Assembly (NCBI GenBank): GCA_950075865.1
Contig: CATMVA010000004.1
Span: 62,001 to 126,000, forward strand
From: an uncultured Oscillospiraceae bacterium
GTDB lineage: Bacteria > Bacillota > Clostridia > Oscillospirales > Oscillospiraceae
Direction: 5' to 3'
Length of the DNA: 64,000 nucleotides
Part shown: positions 41,685 to 50,641 of the stretch, one piece after another
Layout of the letters: each line of letters starts with the position of its first letter
Position numbering within the stretch: position 1 is the stretch's first letter
Made by a program: the position numbers and the translations under genes
Notes under the pieces: model-generated
Told to the model about the DNA's origin: nothing
The model's database searches: none
What the model saw: the letters and a program-made list of their open reading frames with translations, nothing else

Positions 41685-43040
41685 TCAGCCCTCCTCGGCC
41701 TGCCGGGTACTCATCATGATCACGGTGACCGTCCGCACATCCTCGCCGGAGCGGAGCTCCAGGACCAGCTCCTCCCCCAGCTTCAGGCCCTGCTTGGCCT
41801 TCAAAAGGTCGTCCACGCAGGTGACGGCGGTGGCGTTGGCCGAGACGATCACCTCTCCGGGAAGGACCCCGGCCAGCTCGGCCCCCAGACCGGGCTCTAC
41901 GCTCACCACCTGGGCCCCGTCGGGGGTGTTGTCTTCGTCGAAGTGGTTCTGCACCGTGACCCCCAGCATGGGCGCCCCGGCGTAGCGGCCGGTGGAAATA
42001 ATCTGCTCGGCCACATCCTTCACCAGGGTGCTGGGGATGGCGAAGCCCAGGCCCTCGATGGTCTCCTCCTCGGACATCATCTTCATGTTGGTGATGCCGA
42101 TGACCTCCCCGGCGGCGTTGACCAGGGCCCCTCCCGAGTTGCCCGGATTGAGGGCGGCAGTGGTCTGGATCAGGCTCATGCTGCCGTTCCGGGCGCTGAC
42201 CGAGCGGTCGATGGCCGAGATGATGCCGTCGGTCATAGTGCCCCGCAGTTCCTCCCCCAAGGGGTTGCCGATGGCGTAGGCCGGCTCCCCCACCCGGAGG
42301 ACCGAGGAGTCCCCGAACCGGACGGCGGGCAGGTCGGCGGCCTTGATCTTCAGCACGGCCAGGTCGGTCTCCCGGTCGTAGCCCACCAGGGAAGCGGCCA
42401 CCAGGGCGTTGTTGGGAAAGAGCACATCGGCCCGCTGGCCTCCGGCGACCACGTGGGCGTTGGTGACGATATAGCCGTCAGAAGTCAGGATGATCCCGGT
42501 GCCCGTGCTGATCCCCAGGGTGCCGGTGGTACGGACCCCCACGATGGAGGGATTGACCTTTTCGTAGATCTCCACGGGAGCCAGAGTCTCACCACTCTCT
42601 GGGCACAGCTCCAAAGTCACCTGGGCCCCGGCGGGGAAAGAACGAATGGAGGTCTTCTCCAGAAGGTCCACCCAGTCGTCCTGACCGAAATGCCACTGGT
42701 CCCCGTCGCTCCCGTCGCCGCCGAAGCCCCAGGGGGTGTCTCCCCCAGGGAACCACCTGTCCTGGCCGCCGGGCAGCTGGAACAGGGGCAACTCCCGGAC
42801 CGCGAAGATGGAGCCGGTCATGCCCAGGATCAGGGCGAAAAAGAGGAGGAAGCCCAGCACACCGCTGCGGCGGCGGCCCTGACGGCGGCCCGAGGTCCGC
42901 TGCCGGACGTAAGGGGTCCGCCGGACCTTGTCCTCCTCCGTCACGGGCGTCCGGGGCGACCCGGCGGGAGGCTCCGGAAGGGCGGGGGACTGGACCGGGC
43001 CCAAACGCTTCCAGGGCGCCTCGTAGTAATCGTTTCGCAT
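41685..43040 (-). CDS. Membrane-anchored HtrA/DegP-type serine protease
   Basis: A 451-residue surface quality-control protease. A basic cytoplasmic tail (about 1-60), one membrane helix (about 61-81), a Gly/Asp/Trp-rich spacer and a trypsin-like domain (about 150-345) are followed by one PDZ domain (about 355-445). The catalytic triad is His196 (TNAHVV), Asp226 (ETDLAVLK) and Ser302 (GNSGGAL). It degrades or refolds damaged exported proteins. It is the last gene after a response regulator and histidine kinase with a 16-base gap, resembling the CssRS-HtrA stress arrangement. Confidence 0.94.
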   Translation of the reverse strand: MRNDYYEAPWKRLGPVQSPALPEPPAGSPRTPVTEEDKVRRTPYVRQRTSGRRQGRRRSGVLGFLLFFALILGMTGSIFAVRELPLFQLPGGQDRWFPGGDTPWGFGGDGSDGDQWHFGQDDWVDLLEKTSIRSFPAGAQVTLELCPESGETLAPVEIYEKVNPSIVGVRTTGTLGISTGTGIILTSDGYIVTNAHVVAGGQRADVLFPNNALVAASLVGYDRETDLAVLKIKAADLPAVRFGDSSVLRVGEPAYAIGNPLGEELRGTMTDGIISAIDRSVSARNGSMSLIQTTAALNPGNSGGALVNAAGEVIGITNMKMMSEEETIEGLGFAIPSTLVKDVAEQIISTGRYAGAPMLGVTVQNHFDEDNTPDGAQVVSVEPGLGAELAGVLPGEVIVSANATAVTCVDDLLKAKQGLKLGEELVLELRSGEDVRTVTVIMMSTRQAEEG

Positions 43041-43056
43041 GGCTTCTCCTTCTCTC

Positions 43057-44502
43057 TCAGGCGATGGTCAGGGTAAAGGTGAATTCGGTCACGCCGTTCT
43101 CACTGGTGACCGTGATGGTCTCATGGTGGCTGTTGAGAATGGATCTGACAATATAGAGCCCCAGGCCCACCCCGTCCCGGTCCTCGCTGCGGGAGCGGTC
43201 GGTCTTATGGAAGCGGTCGAAGATCCGGTCCAACTCCTCGGGGGGGATGGTCTCCCCCGTATCCCGCACCGACACGTAGGCCTTCTCCCCCTTGACCCGG
43301 ATCCCCAGATGGAGGGCGGCGCCGGGGGTGGCGAACTTGATGGCGTTGTCCAGCAGGTTGTAGCACACCTGAGTGATGCCGTCCGGGTCCCCCCAGACGT
43401 TGACAGTCTCCTCGGGCAGGTCGGTCTCCACATCCAAGCCCCGGTCAGTGATCTTGCCCTCCAAGCTCACCAGGACCCGGAGGAGCAGCTCGGAGATATC
43501 GAATCGCTCCTGGGCGGTGACATTCTCGGCCGAGCGGAGCTTGGACAGGTCCAGCATCCGTCGGACCAGACGGGAAAGACGGCGGGTCTCGGAGGAAATG
43601 GTGCGCAGGGCAGCCTCCTGCTTCTCCGGAGGGATGGTGCCGTCCAGGATACCGTCGGAAAAGCCGGCGATGGTGGTCATGGGGGTCTTCAGCTCATGGG
43701 AGACGTTGGCGATGAACTCCCGGCGGCGGGCCTCGCTCTGGGCCAGGGAGTCGGCCATGGAGTTGAAGGCCTCGGCCAGCTCGCCCACCTCGTCCTTCCG
43801 GTTCTCATAGCCCGTGACACGGGCTTCCAGCTCCCCCCGGCCGAACTTCCGGGCGGTCTCTGCCATCTCCTTCAGAGGGCGGGTCTGCTGGAGGGAGGTC
43901 ACCGAGCTGACCAGGGAGGCCAGCAGCAGCACCGCGATGGCCGAGACCATAAAGATAGCGGCCAGGTCCTGCCACATACTGATGAGGGCGGTGTTGTCGC
44001 TGGCCACGATCACCACCCCACGCTGGTAGGTGGTGCCTGAGTATCTGGAATGCTGGAGGATGGGCACGGCGGCGACGATATTGTCCTCGGGCAGGATCCC
44101 CCCCAGGCTGCTCCGCTGGGCCGAGATCTCTCCCCGGCCCGCCCGGTCCAGCACGCTCTGGGGGACACTCTTGCCCAGAAGGCCCCGGTCGGCCCCGCCC
44201 CCCGCCGAGACAAAGACGATCTCACCGGTGTTCTCAGCCAGCAGGACGGTGGAGTCCGAGATGCTGGACAGGGAGGCGATGTAGAGCTGATACTGGGAGT
44301 CATTGATGCTGGAACCCATGCCCTCGGCCAGATAGGTGCCGGTAAAGGTGGCGATAAAGCCTGCGTTGCGCTCCAGGGACTCGGTCTTCTCCCGGACGAT
44401 ATACTGGTAGCTCAGGGCCACGAAAGCCCCGCCCAGCAGCAGCAGAGCCACCAGGATCACCGCGGCCATCATGGAGAACTGCCGGCGGTAGAGGCTTTTC
44501 AC
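43057..44502 (-). CDS. Sensor histidine kinase
   Basis: A 481-residue membrane kinase. Two helices (about 12-34 and 183-203) flank an extracytoplasmic sensor domain of about 145 residues. A HAMP domain (about 204-256) leads to HisKA with phospho-acceptor His269 in VSHELKTPMTTIAG. The catalytic domain has NLLDNAIKFA, VRDTGETIPPEEL and the G2-type DGVGLGLYIVRSI. It should phosphorylate the response regulator encoded just upstream, with which it overlaps by four bases. The htrA gene next to it suggests that the signal is envelope or protein-secretion stress. Confidence 0.95.
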   Translation of the reverse strand: MKSLYRRQFSMMAAVILVALLLLGGAFVALSYQYIVREKTESLERNAGFIATFTGTYLAEGMGSSINDSQYQLYIASLSSISDSTVLLAENTGEIVFVSAGGGADRGLLGKSVPQSVLDRAGRGEISAQRSSLGGILPEDNIVAAVPILQHSRYSGTTYQRGVVIVASDNTALISMWQDLAAIFMVSAIAVLLLASLVSSVTSLQQTRPLKEMAETARKFGRGELEARVTGYENRKDEVGELAEAFNSMADSLAQSEARRREFIANVSHELKTPMTTIAGFSDGILDGTIPPEKQEAALRTISSETRRLSRLVRRMLDLSKLRSAENVTAQERFDISELLLRVLVSLEGKITDRGLDVETDLPEETVNVWGDPDGITQVCYNLLDNAIKFATPGAALHLGIRVKGEKAYVSVRDTGETIPPEELDRIFDRFHKTDRSRSEDRDGVGLGLYIVRSILNSHHETITVTSENGVTEFTFTLTIA

Positions 44503-45191
44503 GTCCCGGTCACCTCAAATTTGTAACCCACGCCCCAGACCGTCTTGAGGCTCCAGGCCTCGCTGACCCCCTCCAGCTTCTCCCGCAGGCGCTTGATGTG
44601 GACGTCCACCGTCCGGGAGTCGCCGAAGTAGTCAAAGCCCCACACCTCGTCCAGAAGCTGGTTGCGGGTAAAGACCCGGTTGGGGGCCGAGGCCAGGTGG
44701 TAGAGAAGTTCCAGCTCCTTGGGCGGGGTGTCGATCTTCTTGCCGTCCACGGTCAGCTCGTAAGCGTCCAGGTTGATGACCAGCTTGTCAAAGGAGAGCT
44801 TCTTCTCCTCCGAGTTCTCCCCCTCCCCCGACGTGCGGCGGAGGACGGCCCGGATCCGGGCCAGGACCTCCTTGGTCTCGAAGGGCTTGACGATGTAGTC
44901 GTCCGCCCCCTGCTCCAGGCCGGTGACCCGGTCGTCGGTCTCTCCCTTGGCGGTGAGCATGATGACCGGGGTCTTGCTCTCGGAGCGGATCTTTTTCAGC
45001 ACCGACCAGCCGTCCATCACGGGCAACATGATGTCCAGCAGCACCAGATCGGGACCAAAAGAACGGAAAAGCTCCACCCCCTTGCCCCCGTTGTCGGCGA
45101 TCTGGGTCTCGAAGCCCTCCTTCTCCAGATAGAGGTGGAGCAGCTCGGCGATGTTGCCGTCATCCTCCACAATAAGTATCTTTTGTGCCAT
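44499..45191 (-). CDS. OmpR/PhoB-family response regulator
   Basis: A 230-residue two-domain regulator. The receiver domain (about 1-120) has the acidic pocket in IVEDDGN, phospho-Asp near 53 in LVLLDIMLPVMDG, the Thr in VIMLTAKGE and Lys in DDYIVKPFE. The winged-helix domain (about 130-228) ends RTVDVHIKRLREKLEG and VWGVGYKFEV. It overlaps the kinase gene by four bases and starts the operon with htrA. On the minus strand a TATAAT box lies upstream at about 45216-45221, but no clear -35 is seen, which fits a promoter needing activation. Confidence 0.95.
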   Translation of the reverse strand: MAQKILIVEDDGNIAELLHLYLEKEGFETQIADNGGKGVELFRSFGPDLVLLDIMLPVMDGWSVLKKIRSESKTPVIMLTAKGETDDRVTGLEQGADDYIVKPFETKEVLARIRAVLRRTSGEGENSEEKKLSFDKLVINLDAYELTVDGKKIDTPPKELELLYHLASAPNRVFTRNQLLDEVWGFDYFGDSRTVDVHIKRLREKLEGVSEAWSLKTVWGVGYKFEVTGT

Positions 45192-45267
45192 AGAATGGCC
45201 CCCTTTTGCGCATTATGATCTCATTATAATGGGATACGAGCCCTTTTCGGTGAATGAAATGTAAATT

Positions 45268-46437
45268 TTAATTCACAAACGGATGGTCGATCTGGATGAC
45301 CGTGTAAAAGGTAGGGTCCAGCTCCCTGGCCCGGCGGAACATCTCCTTCCGGACCTCCTCGTCAGAGAGAGGACAGGACCGGGGTACCATCAGGTCGAAA
45401 ATCAGGTTGGTGTGGGTGCTGCCCTCGGTCATGCGGAAATCGTGGAGGGTGATCTCCGGATCGATGTCCTGGGCCAGGGCCAGCATCTGGGCCTTCCGGG
45501 CGTTCACACGCTCGTCGTTGGTGGCGATGGGGTCCATATGTATGGTGGTCAGCACCCGGTACTTGGCCATGATCTCCCGCTCCACGTCGTCGATAACGTC
45601 ATGGGTGTCCGCCATGTTGGCATCCAGAGAGACCTCGGCGTGGAGGGTAGCCATCACATGGCCCGGACCGTAGTCGTGGACCATCATATCGTGGACCCCC
45701 AGGATCTCGGGATGGCTGAGAACGGTGTCCTGGATGTTTTTCACCAGCTCAGGGTCTGGGGCCTGACCCAGCAGGGGGTCGATGGTATCACGGGCGGCCT
45801 CCCAGCCGGCGCGAAGAACGAAGGCGGCCACCAGGATGCCCACCCAGCCGTCAATGACGACGTGGGCAAAGTGGGCCACCAGCAGCCCCGCCAGCACCGC
45901 CAGGGTAGCCACGCAGTCGCTGAGGGAGTCGGCGGCGGTGGCCGCCATGGCCGCCGAGCTGATCCGCCGGGACAGGTCCCGGTTAAAGAGGTACATCCAC
46001 AGCTTCACCAGGATGGAGACACACAGAATGGCCGCCGAAGTCCAGGAAAACAGGACCTCTTCGGGGTGGAGGATCTTGTCCACCGCCCCCCTGGCCAGTT
46101 CCAGGCCCACCAGCAGGATGGCCGCAGAAACCGCCAGACCGGCCAGATACTCCATCCGGCCGTGGCCGTAAGGGTGGTCGTCGTCGGCCTTCTGCCCGGC
46201 CAGACGGAAGCCCAGCAGGGTCACCAAGGAGGAGGCCGCGTCGGACAGGTTGTTGAAGGCGTCGGCCGTCACCGACACCGCCCCGGTCAGCAGCCCGGCC
46301 CCGAACTTGCTCAAGGAGATCAGGAGGTTCAGCACGATCCCCACGATCCCCGACAGGGTGCCATAGCGCTCTCGCACCTCTGGGTCCTTCACATCCTCAT
46401 AGCCGCAGACAAAGCGGCGCAACAAAAATTCAGTCAA
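45268..46437 (-). CDS. Cation diffusion facilitator transporter
   Basis: A 389-residue CDF-family metal/proton antiporter exporting a divalent cation such as Zn, Mn or Fe. Six helices occupy about 30-225. Metal-site residues are visible in ADAFNNLSDAASSLV (helix 2) and ADSLSDCVATLA (helix 5), and the motif DDHPYGHGRMEYLAGL precedes helix 3. The cytoplasmic C-terminal domain (HDMMVHDYGPGHVMATLHAEV) is extended by about 90 residues (ITLHDFRMTEGSTHTNLIFDL) compared with minimal CDFs; this longer form is common in clostridia. It has its own promoter. Confidence 0.92.
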   Translation of the reverse strand: MTEFLLRRFVCGYEDVKDPEVRERYGTLSGIVGIVLNLLISLSKFGAGLLTGAVSVTADAFNNLSDAASSLVTLLGFRLAGQKADDDHPYGHGRMEYLAGLAVSAAILLVGLELARGAVDKILHPEEVLFSWTSAAILCVSILVKLWMYLFNRDLSRRISSAAMAATAADSLSDCVATLAVLAGLLVAHFAHVVIDGWVGILVAAFVLRAGWEAARDTIDPLLGQAPDPELVKNIQDTVLSHPEILGVHDMMVHDYGPGHVMATLHAEVSLDANMADTHDVIDDVEREIMAKYRVLTTIHMDPIATNDERVNARKAQMLALAQDIDPEITLHDFRMTEGSTHTNLIFDLMVPRSCPLSDEEVRKEMFRRARELDPTFYTVIQIDHPFVN

Positions 46438-46478
46438 GACGATCCCTCCCGGCGATCCATGATAGGAAAGGTTATGTT

Positions 46479-46507
46479 ATTATGGCACGAAAAAGTCCGA
46501 ACGTCAA
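46479..46507 (-). promoter_or_regulatory. Promoter of the CDF transporter gene
   Basis: TTGACG (46502-46507) and CATAAT (46479-46484) on the minus strand, spacing 17. Confidence 0.6.
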
Positions 46508-46585
46508 CAAATACCGCCTCCGGCACGGTGAAAAACCAAGCCGCCCTCCCCTTCCGGGAGGACGGCTCAGGCTGGGTCGGTCCTT

Positions 46586-47356
46586 TCACTCCACGTCGCC
46601 GTAGACATAGCGCCCGGGCGGCAGCAGCGGAGAGAACTCCACCAGGAGCTGGGAGAAACCTCCGGTGCGGTCACAGCGGGCCCCCTCCTCCCGGAGAAGC
46701 CCGCCCTCCTCAGGCGTGCGGACGGGCAGGGACAGGATGGCCCGGACGCCGGGGGCTCCGTCCTCCAGCATCAGGACGCCGCCGTGGAGGTTTGCCGAGC
46801 GCCGGGCAGCCTCCAGGCCCAGGCCCAGGCCGCCCGGCCGCTTCACCAGCGGGTCAGCGCCGGTCTCGGACGGGGGCAGGCCGGGGCCGTCGTCCTGCAC
46901 GGTCACGGTGAACCGTTCCCTGCTCCCGCCGCACCGCAGCTTCACATGGCCGCCTTTGCCGGCCTGCTGGCAGGCGTTGGTCAGCATATTCAGAATGGCC
47001 TGCTCCAGAAGGGTCTCGTCGGCCATGGAGAGGATGCCCTCCCGGTCGATCTCCCACCAGAAGGAGATCCCCAGGTCGGCGGCGATCCCCTCCACCTGCC
47101 TGCCGATGTCCCGGCACAGGCCGGCCAGGTCCACCGCCCGGGGGCGGAAGACCGGATCCCCGTTTTGGCAGAGATCCAGGTGGCTCACGGTCCGAATCAT
47201 CCGGTATAGGCCCTGGGTCAGATAGGCCAGGTTTTTCTCGTCCCGCTGCTCCCCCCGCTCCCGCACCAATGGGGTCAGCAGCTGGACTGCAGCCAGCAGG
47301 TCGTTCACCTGGCCGCGCAGCTCCATGATCAGGTTTTCCTCTCTCTGTTGATCCAC
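46586..47356 (-). CDS. GHKL ATPase (histidine-kinase-like) without an H-box
   Basis: A 256-residue soluble protein ending in a kinase-type ATPase domain: N-box NMLTNACQQAG near 146, G1 VQDDGPGLPPSE near 177 and G2 GGLGLGLEAARRSA near 197. The N-terminal helices (ELRGQVNDLLAAVQLLTPLV, about 10-60) sit where HisKA should be but contain no phospho-acceptor His in the right context. No membrane or sensor segment is present. The start is GTG 47356 after GGGGGAG. It may be an orphan ATP-binding regulator, an anti-sigma-type kinase or a kinase that lost autophosphorylation. No response regulator lies beside it. Confidence 0.8.
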   Translation of the reverse strand: MDQQREENLIMELRGQVNDLLAAVQLLTPLVRERGEQRDEKNLAYLTQGLYRMIRTVSHLDLCQNGDPVFRPRAVDLAGLCRDIGRQVEGIAADLGISFWWEIDREGILSMADETLLEQAILNMLTNACQQAGKGGHVKLRCGGSRERFTVTVQDDGPGLPPSETGADPLVKRPGGLGLGLEAARRSANLHGGVLMLEDGAPGVRAILSLPVRTPEEGGLLREEGARCDRTGGFSQLLVEFSPLLPPGRYVYGDVE

Positions 47357-47400
47357 GCCGGTCTCCCCCGCTTTCTCTCTGTCGCCCGGATATCGATCAT

Positions 47401-47429
47401 AGTATACCAAAATACCGCTCTGAGAACAA
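47401..47429 (-). promoter_or_regulatory. Promoter of the GHKL ATPase gene
   Basis: TTGTTC (47424-47429) and TATACT (47401-47406) on the minus strand, spacing 17. Confidence 0.65.
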
Positions 47430-47546
47430 GTCGATCCGCCCATTATTTTTCCTCTTTTCTCTCCGAAAGGCCCCTGGTCAGGGGCCAGTCTAAAAAATTT
47501 TTTTAAAAACCGCATTTTCCCTCTTCCATATTTGGGTAAAATAGGC

Positions 47547-47552
47547 TATAAT
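47547..47552 (+). promoter_or_regulatory. -10 box of gapA
   Basis: A perfect TATAAT 47 bases before the gapA start. The best -35 at spacing 17 is TTCCAT, a weak match. Confidence 0.55.
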
Positions 47553-47598
47553 TATCACTGGCAGTTCCTGTTATTTTAATGACAAAGGAGTAGTAAAC

Positions 47599-48615
47599 AT
47601 GAGCATCAAAGTAGCAATCAATGGCTTCGGCCGGATCGGCCGTCTGGCTTTCCGTCAGATGTTCGGCGCCGAGGGGTACGAGATCGTAGCGATCAACGAT
47701 CTGACCAGCTCCAAGATGCTGGCCCACCTGCTGAAGTACGACACCGCCCAGGGCAACTATGCCCGCAACCACACTGTCACCTATAACGAGGGTGAGGGCG
47801 AGGACAACTATATCGTGGTGGACGGCAAGAAGATCACTATCTACAAGCTGGCCGATGCCTCCGAGTGCCCCTGGGGCAAGCTGGGCGTGGATGTGGTGCT
47901 GGAGTGCACCGGCTTCTACACCTCCAAGGAGAAGGCTCAGGCTCACATCAAGGCCGGTGCCCGCAAGGTAGTTATCTCCGCCCCCGCCGGCAATGATCTG
48001 CCCACCATCGTCTTCGGCGTCAACCACACCGAGCTGAAGCCCGAGGACACCATCATCTCCGCCGCCTCCTGCACCACCAACTGCCTGGCCCCCATGGCCA
48101 AGGCCCTCAATGACCTGGCCGGCATCGAGAGCGGCATCATGACCACCGTCCACGCCTACACCGGCGACCAGATGATCCTGGACGGCCCCCAGCGCAAGGG
48201 TGACCTCCGCCGTGCCCGGGCCGGCGCCCAGAACATCGTCCCCAACTCCACCGGCGCCGCCAAGGCCATCGGCCTGGTCATCCCCGAGCTCAACGGCAAG
48301 CTCATCGGCTCTGCCCAGCGGGTGCCCACTCCCACCGGCTCCACCACCATCCTGGTGGCCAAGGTGAAGAAGCCTGTCACCAAGGACGAGATCAACGCCT
48401 ATATGAAGTCGGTCGCCAGCGACAGCTTCGCCTACAACGAGGATCAGATCGTCTCCTCCGACATCATCGGCGAGACCCACGGTTCCATCTTCGATGCCAC
48501 CCAGACCATGGTGGGCGAGGAGAACCTGGTCCAGGTCGTGTCCTGGTACGACAACGAGAACTCCTACACCAGCCAGATGGTCCGCACCATCAAGTACTTT
48601 GCCGAGCTGAAGTAA
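47599..48615 (+). CDS. gapA: Glyceraldehyde-3-phosphate dehydrogenase
   Basis: A 338-residue NAD-dependent glycolytic enzyme making 1,3-bisphosphoglycerate. The Rossmann start is [13 protein letters not shown], the catalytic Cys lies in [12 protein letters not shown] near residue 155 and the catalytic His in VHAYTGDQ near 182. The C-terminus [15 protein letters not shown] is typical. Codon use is strongly biased toward C-ending codons, as expected of a highly expressed gene. AAAGGAG precedes the ATG. It is monocistronic, with a strong terminator and no pgk downstream. Confidence 0.98.
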   Translation: MSIKVAINGFGRIGRLAFRQMFGAEGYEIVAINDLTSSKMLAHLLKYDTAQGNYARNHTVTYNEGEGEDNYIVVDGKKITIYKLADASECPWGKLGVDVVLECTGFYTSKEKAQAHIKAGARKVVISAPAGNDLPTIVFGVNHTELKPEDTIISAASCTTNCLAPMAKALNDLAGIESGIMTTVHAYTGDQMILDGPQRKGDLRRARAGAQNIVPNSTGAAKAIGLVIPELNGKLIGSAQRVPTPTGSTTILVAKVKKPVTKDEINAYMKSVASDSFAYNEDQIVSSDIIGETHGSIFDATQTMVGEENLVQVVSWYDNENSYTSQMVRTIKYFAELK

Positions 48616-48645
48616 GTTCCCTCAGTACGACAACGAGATGGGTCC

Positions 48646-48680
48646 AACAAGGTGCTCCGCTTCGTGCGGGGCACCTTGTT
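48646..48680 (+). terminator. Terminator of gapA
   Basis: AACAAGGTGC-x-CCGC pairs with GCGG-x-GCACCTTGTT around a TTCGT loop, followed by TATA. Confidence 0.88.
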
Positions 48681-48740
48681 TATACCACGATTTGGAAATT
48701 ATTTTTGTCGTATATTGTCGATTGTGTAAAATTAATTTCG

Positions 48741-48773
48741 ATTTGTGATGAAATTACATTTTTAATCACAAAT
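48741..48773. promoter_or_regulatory. Inverted repeat, probable operator of the XRE repressor
   Basis: Perfect nine-base arms ATTTGTGAT (48741-48749) and ATCACAAAT (48765-48773), 15 bases apart, in the AT-rich DNA just upstream of the XRE gene. Confidence 0.65.
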
Positions 48774-48803
48774 TGTTCATGATTGTTCTTGAGGTGATGA
48801 CTC

Positions 48804-49133
48804 TTGGAACTTCATGAACGAATGAAAGGTATCCAAACAGACAACGATGTCAAAGTCAAAGCTCTTGCCGCTGAATTTTCTATCGGACAAACCGCCATGA
48901 GCAACTATCTCAACGGGAACCGGTCCATTCCCTATGATGTGCTGGTTCGCTTTGCCCAATATTTTCATGTCACCACCGACTATCTGCTGGGGCTCACCGA
49001 TACCCCCGAGCCGCCCTTCCCGGTCTCGGCCGCGGAGCGGGAGCTGCTCTCCCTTTTCCGGACCCTGAGCAAGGAGCAGAAGGAGCTCATCGCCCAGAAC
49101 ATCGACCTGATGGTCAAGCAGAACCAGAGGTGA
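48804..49133 (+). CDS. XRE-family repressor, 109 residues
   Basis: A small DNA-binding protein with an N-terminal helix-turn-helix domain (about 1-66: VKALAAEFSIGQTAMSNYLNG, then TTDYLLGLTD) and a helical tail (about 72-109: ERELLSLFRTLSKEQKELIAQ) that probably dimerises. The start is TTG 48804 after GAGGTGAT. An inverted repeat directly upstream is a likely operator, so it should regulate itself. The lower-GC first half differs from the GC-rich tail. It stands alone between gapA and a MATE gene, both of which have separate terminators. Confidence 0.88.
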   Translation: MELHERMKGIQTDNDVKVKALAAEFSIGQTAMSNYLNGNRSIPYDVLVRFAQYFHVTTDYLLGLTDTPEPPFPVSAAERELLSLFRTLSKEQKELIAQNIDLMVKQNQR

Positions 49134-49143
49134 CGCAAGGCCT

Positions 49144-49172
49144 GGGAAGCTCCGCCTAAGGCGGAGCTTCCC
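49144..49172 (+). terminator. Terminator of the XRE repressor gene
   Basis: GGGAAGCTCCGCC and GGCGGAGCTTCCC form a 13-base stem with a tiny loop, then TTTTTT. Confidence 0.92.
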
Positions 49173-49253
49173 TTTTTTATCCCCATTTGACACCTTTCCC
49201 AAAATCGACTACAATGGTGCCATCATCTTCATCTTTTCCGAGGTCGATACGCC

Positions 49254-50606
49254 ATGAATCAAGATCTGACCCGGGGCCCGGTGATGGGCTCCATGCTTCG
49301 CTTTGCCCTGCCCATGATCCTGGGCAACCTGCTCCAGCAGTGCTACAACATCGCCGACACCCTCATCGTGGGCCGGTATCTGGGCCAGGGCGCCCTGGCG
49401 GCGGTGGGCTCCTCCTTCACCCTGATGACCTTCCTCACCTCCATCCTGCTGGGGCTGTGTATGGGCTCAGGGGCGGTGTTCTCCATCCGCTTTGGCCAAC
49501 GGGACCAGAATGCCCTGGGGGAGAGCGTATCCGCCTCCTTTGTCCTCATTGGTGTTCTGACCGTGGCCCTCAATCTTTTGGCCTTCGCCCTGCTGGACTG
49601 GGTGAGGGTCTTTCTCCGTGTGCCCGGAGAGGTCTGGCCCCTGATGCGGGAGTATCTGGCCGTCATCTTCCTGGGGATCGCCGCCACCTTCCTCTACAAC
49701 TACTTTGCCTCCTTCCTCCGCTCAGTGGGCAACTCGGTGATCCCCCTGCTCTTTCTGGGTCTCTCGGCTGGACTGAACATCGCTCTGGACCTTTGGTTTG
49801 TGCTGGGGCTCCGCCGGGGGGTGGCCGGGGCGGCTGAGGCCACTGTCATCGCCCAGTACGTCTCGGGGGTGGGCATCGCCCTCTATGCCCTTTTCCGCGC
49901 CCCCCAGCTCCGGACCCTGCGGGGCACGCTCCGCCTCCGCTGGAGCCGGGTCCGGGAGATCGCCGGGTTCTCCATCCTCACCTGCGTACAGCAGTCGGTA
50001 ATGAACCTGGGCATCCTCATGGTCCAGGGGCTGGTGAACAGCTTTGGCCCCGTGGTCATGGCCGCCTTCGCCGCCGCTGTGAAGATCGACGCCTTCGCCT
50101 ACATGCCGGTCCAGGACTTCGGCAACGCCTTCTCCACCTTCATCGCCCAGAACTACGGCGCCCGGCAGAAGGAGCGCATCCAGGCCGGGCTTCGGGGGGC
50201 GGTGGCCGCCTCGGTGGCCTTCAGCCTGGCGGTATCCGCCCTGGTCTTTGTCTTTGCCGCCCCCCTCATCGGTCTCTTTGTGGACCCCGCCGAGCCGGCG
50301 GCGGCCCAGATCATCGCCGAGGGGGTCCGCTACCTCCGCATCGAGGGGTCCTTCTACTGCGGCATCGGGTGCCTGTTCCTCCTCTACGGCCTGTACCGGG
50401 CTCTGGGCCGTCCGGGTATGAGCGTGGTCCTGACCGTCATTTCCCTGGGCACCCGTGTGGCCCTGGCCTATCTCCTCTCCGCCATCCCCGCCATCGGGGT
50501 GGTGGGCATCTGGTGGTCGGTGCCCATCGGCTGGTTTTTGGCCGACTTGGCCGGGACAGTCTATTACCTCCGCCGGAAGGACAGGCTCTTTGACTGGAAT
50601 ATATGA
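49254..50606 (+). CDS. MATE-family efflux transporter
   Basis: A 450-residue, 12-helix multidrug/toxin extrusion transporter of the DinF/NorM superfamily. The family start FALPMILGNLLQQCYNIADTLIVGRYLG, the repeat-like NLGILMVQGLVNSFGPVVMAAF in the second half and GNAFSTFIAQNYGA are diagnostic. It probably exports organic cations or metabolites using Na+ or H+. GAGGTCG lies nine bases before the ATG. It ends at a bidirectional terminator shared with the XRE gene that follows. A second, unrelated-subgroup MATE is at 57.6 kb. Confidence 0.92.
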   Translation: MNQDLTRGPVMGSMLRFALPMILGNLLQQCYNIADTLIVGRYLGQGALAAVGSSFTLMTFLTSILLGLCMGSGAVFSIRFGQRDQNALGESVSASFVLIGVLTVALNLLAFALLDWVRVFLRVPGEVWPLMREYLAVIFLGIAATFLYNYFASFLRSVGNSVIPLLFLGLSAGLNIALDLWFVLGLRRGVAGAAEATVIAQYVSGVGIALYALFRAPQLRTLRGTLRLRWSRVREIAGFSILTCVQQSVMNLGILMVQGLVNSFGPVVMAAFAAAVKIDAFAYMPVQDFGNAFSTFIAQNYGARQKERIQAGLRGAVAASVAFSLAVSALVFVFAAPLIGLFVDPAEPAAAQIIAEGVRYLRIEGSFYCGIGCLFLLYGLYRALGRPGMSVVLTVISLGTRVALAYLLSAIPAIGVVGIWWSVPIGWFLADLAGTVYYLRRKDRLFDWNI

Positions 50607-50607
50607 A

Positions 50608-50640
50608 AAGACCGCTTTCCCTCTTGGGAAAGCGGTCTTT
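50608..50640. terminator. Bidirectional terminator
   Basis: AAGACCGCTTTCCC pairs with GGGAAAGCGGTCTT around TCTT and is flanked by A and T runs, between the convergent MATE and XRE genes. Confidence 0.93.
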
Positions 50641-50641
50641 T

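Noticed and set aside
41534-41719. Short plus-strand frame over the candidate small RNA
   Set aside because: Starts at the predicted transcription start without SD, runs through the terminator hairpin and is Pro-rich low complexity.
48546-48638. Thirteen-base sequence TACGACAACGAGA repeated at the end of gapA and just after its stop
   Set aside because: Short, and likely a remnant of local duplication; no sign of a second gene or attachment site.
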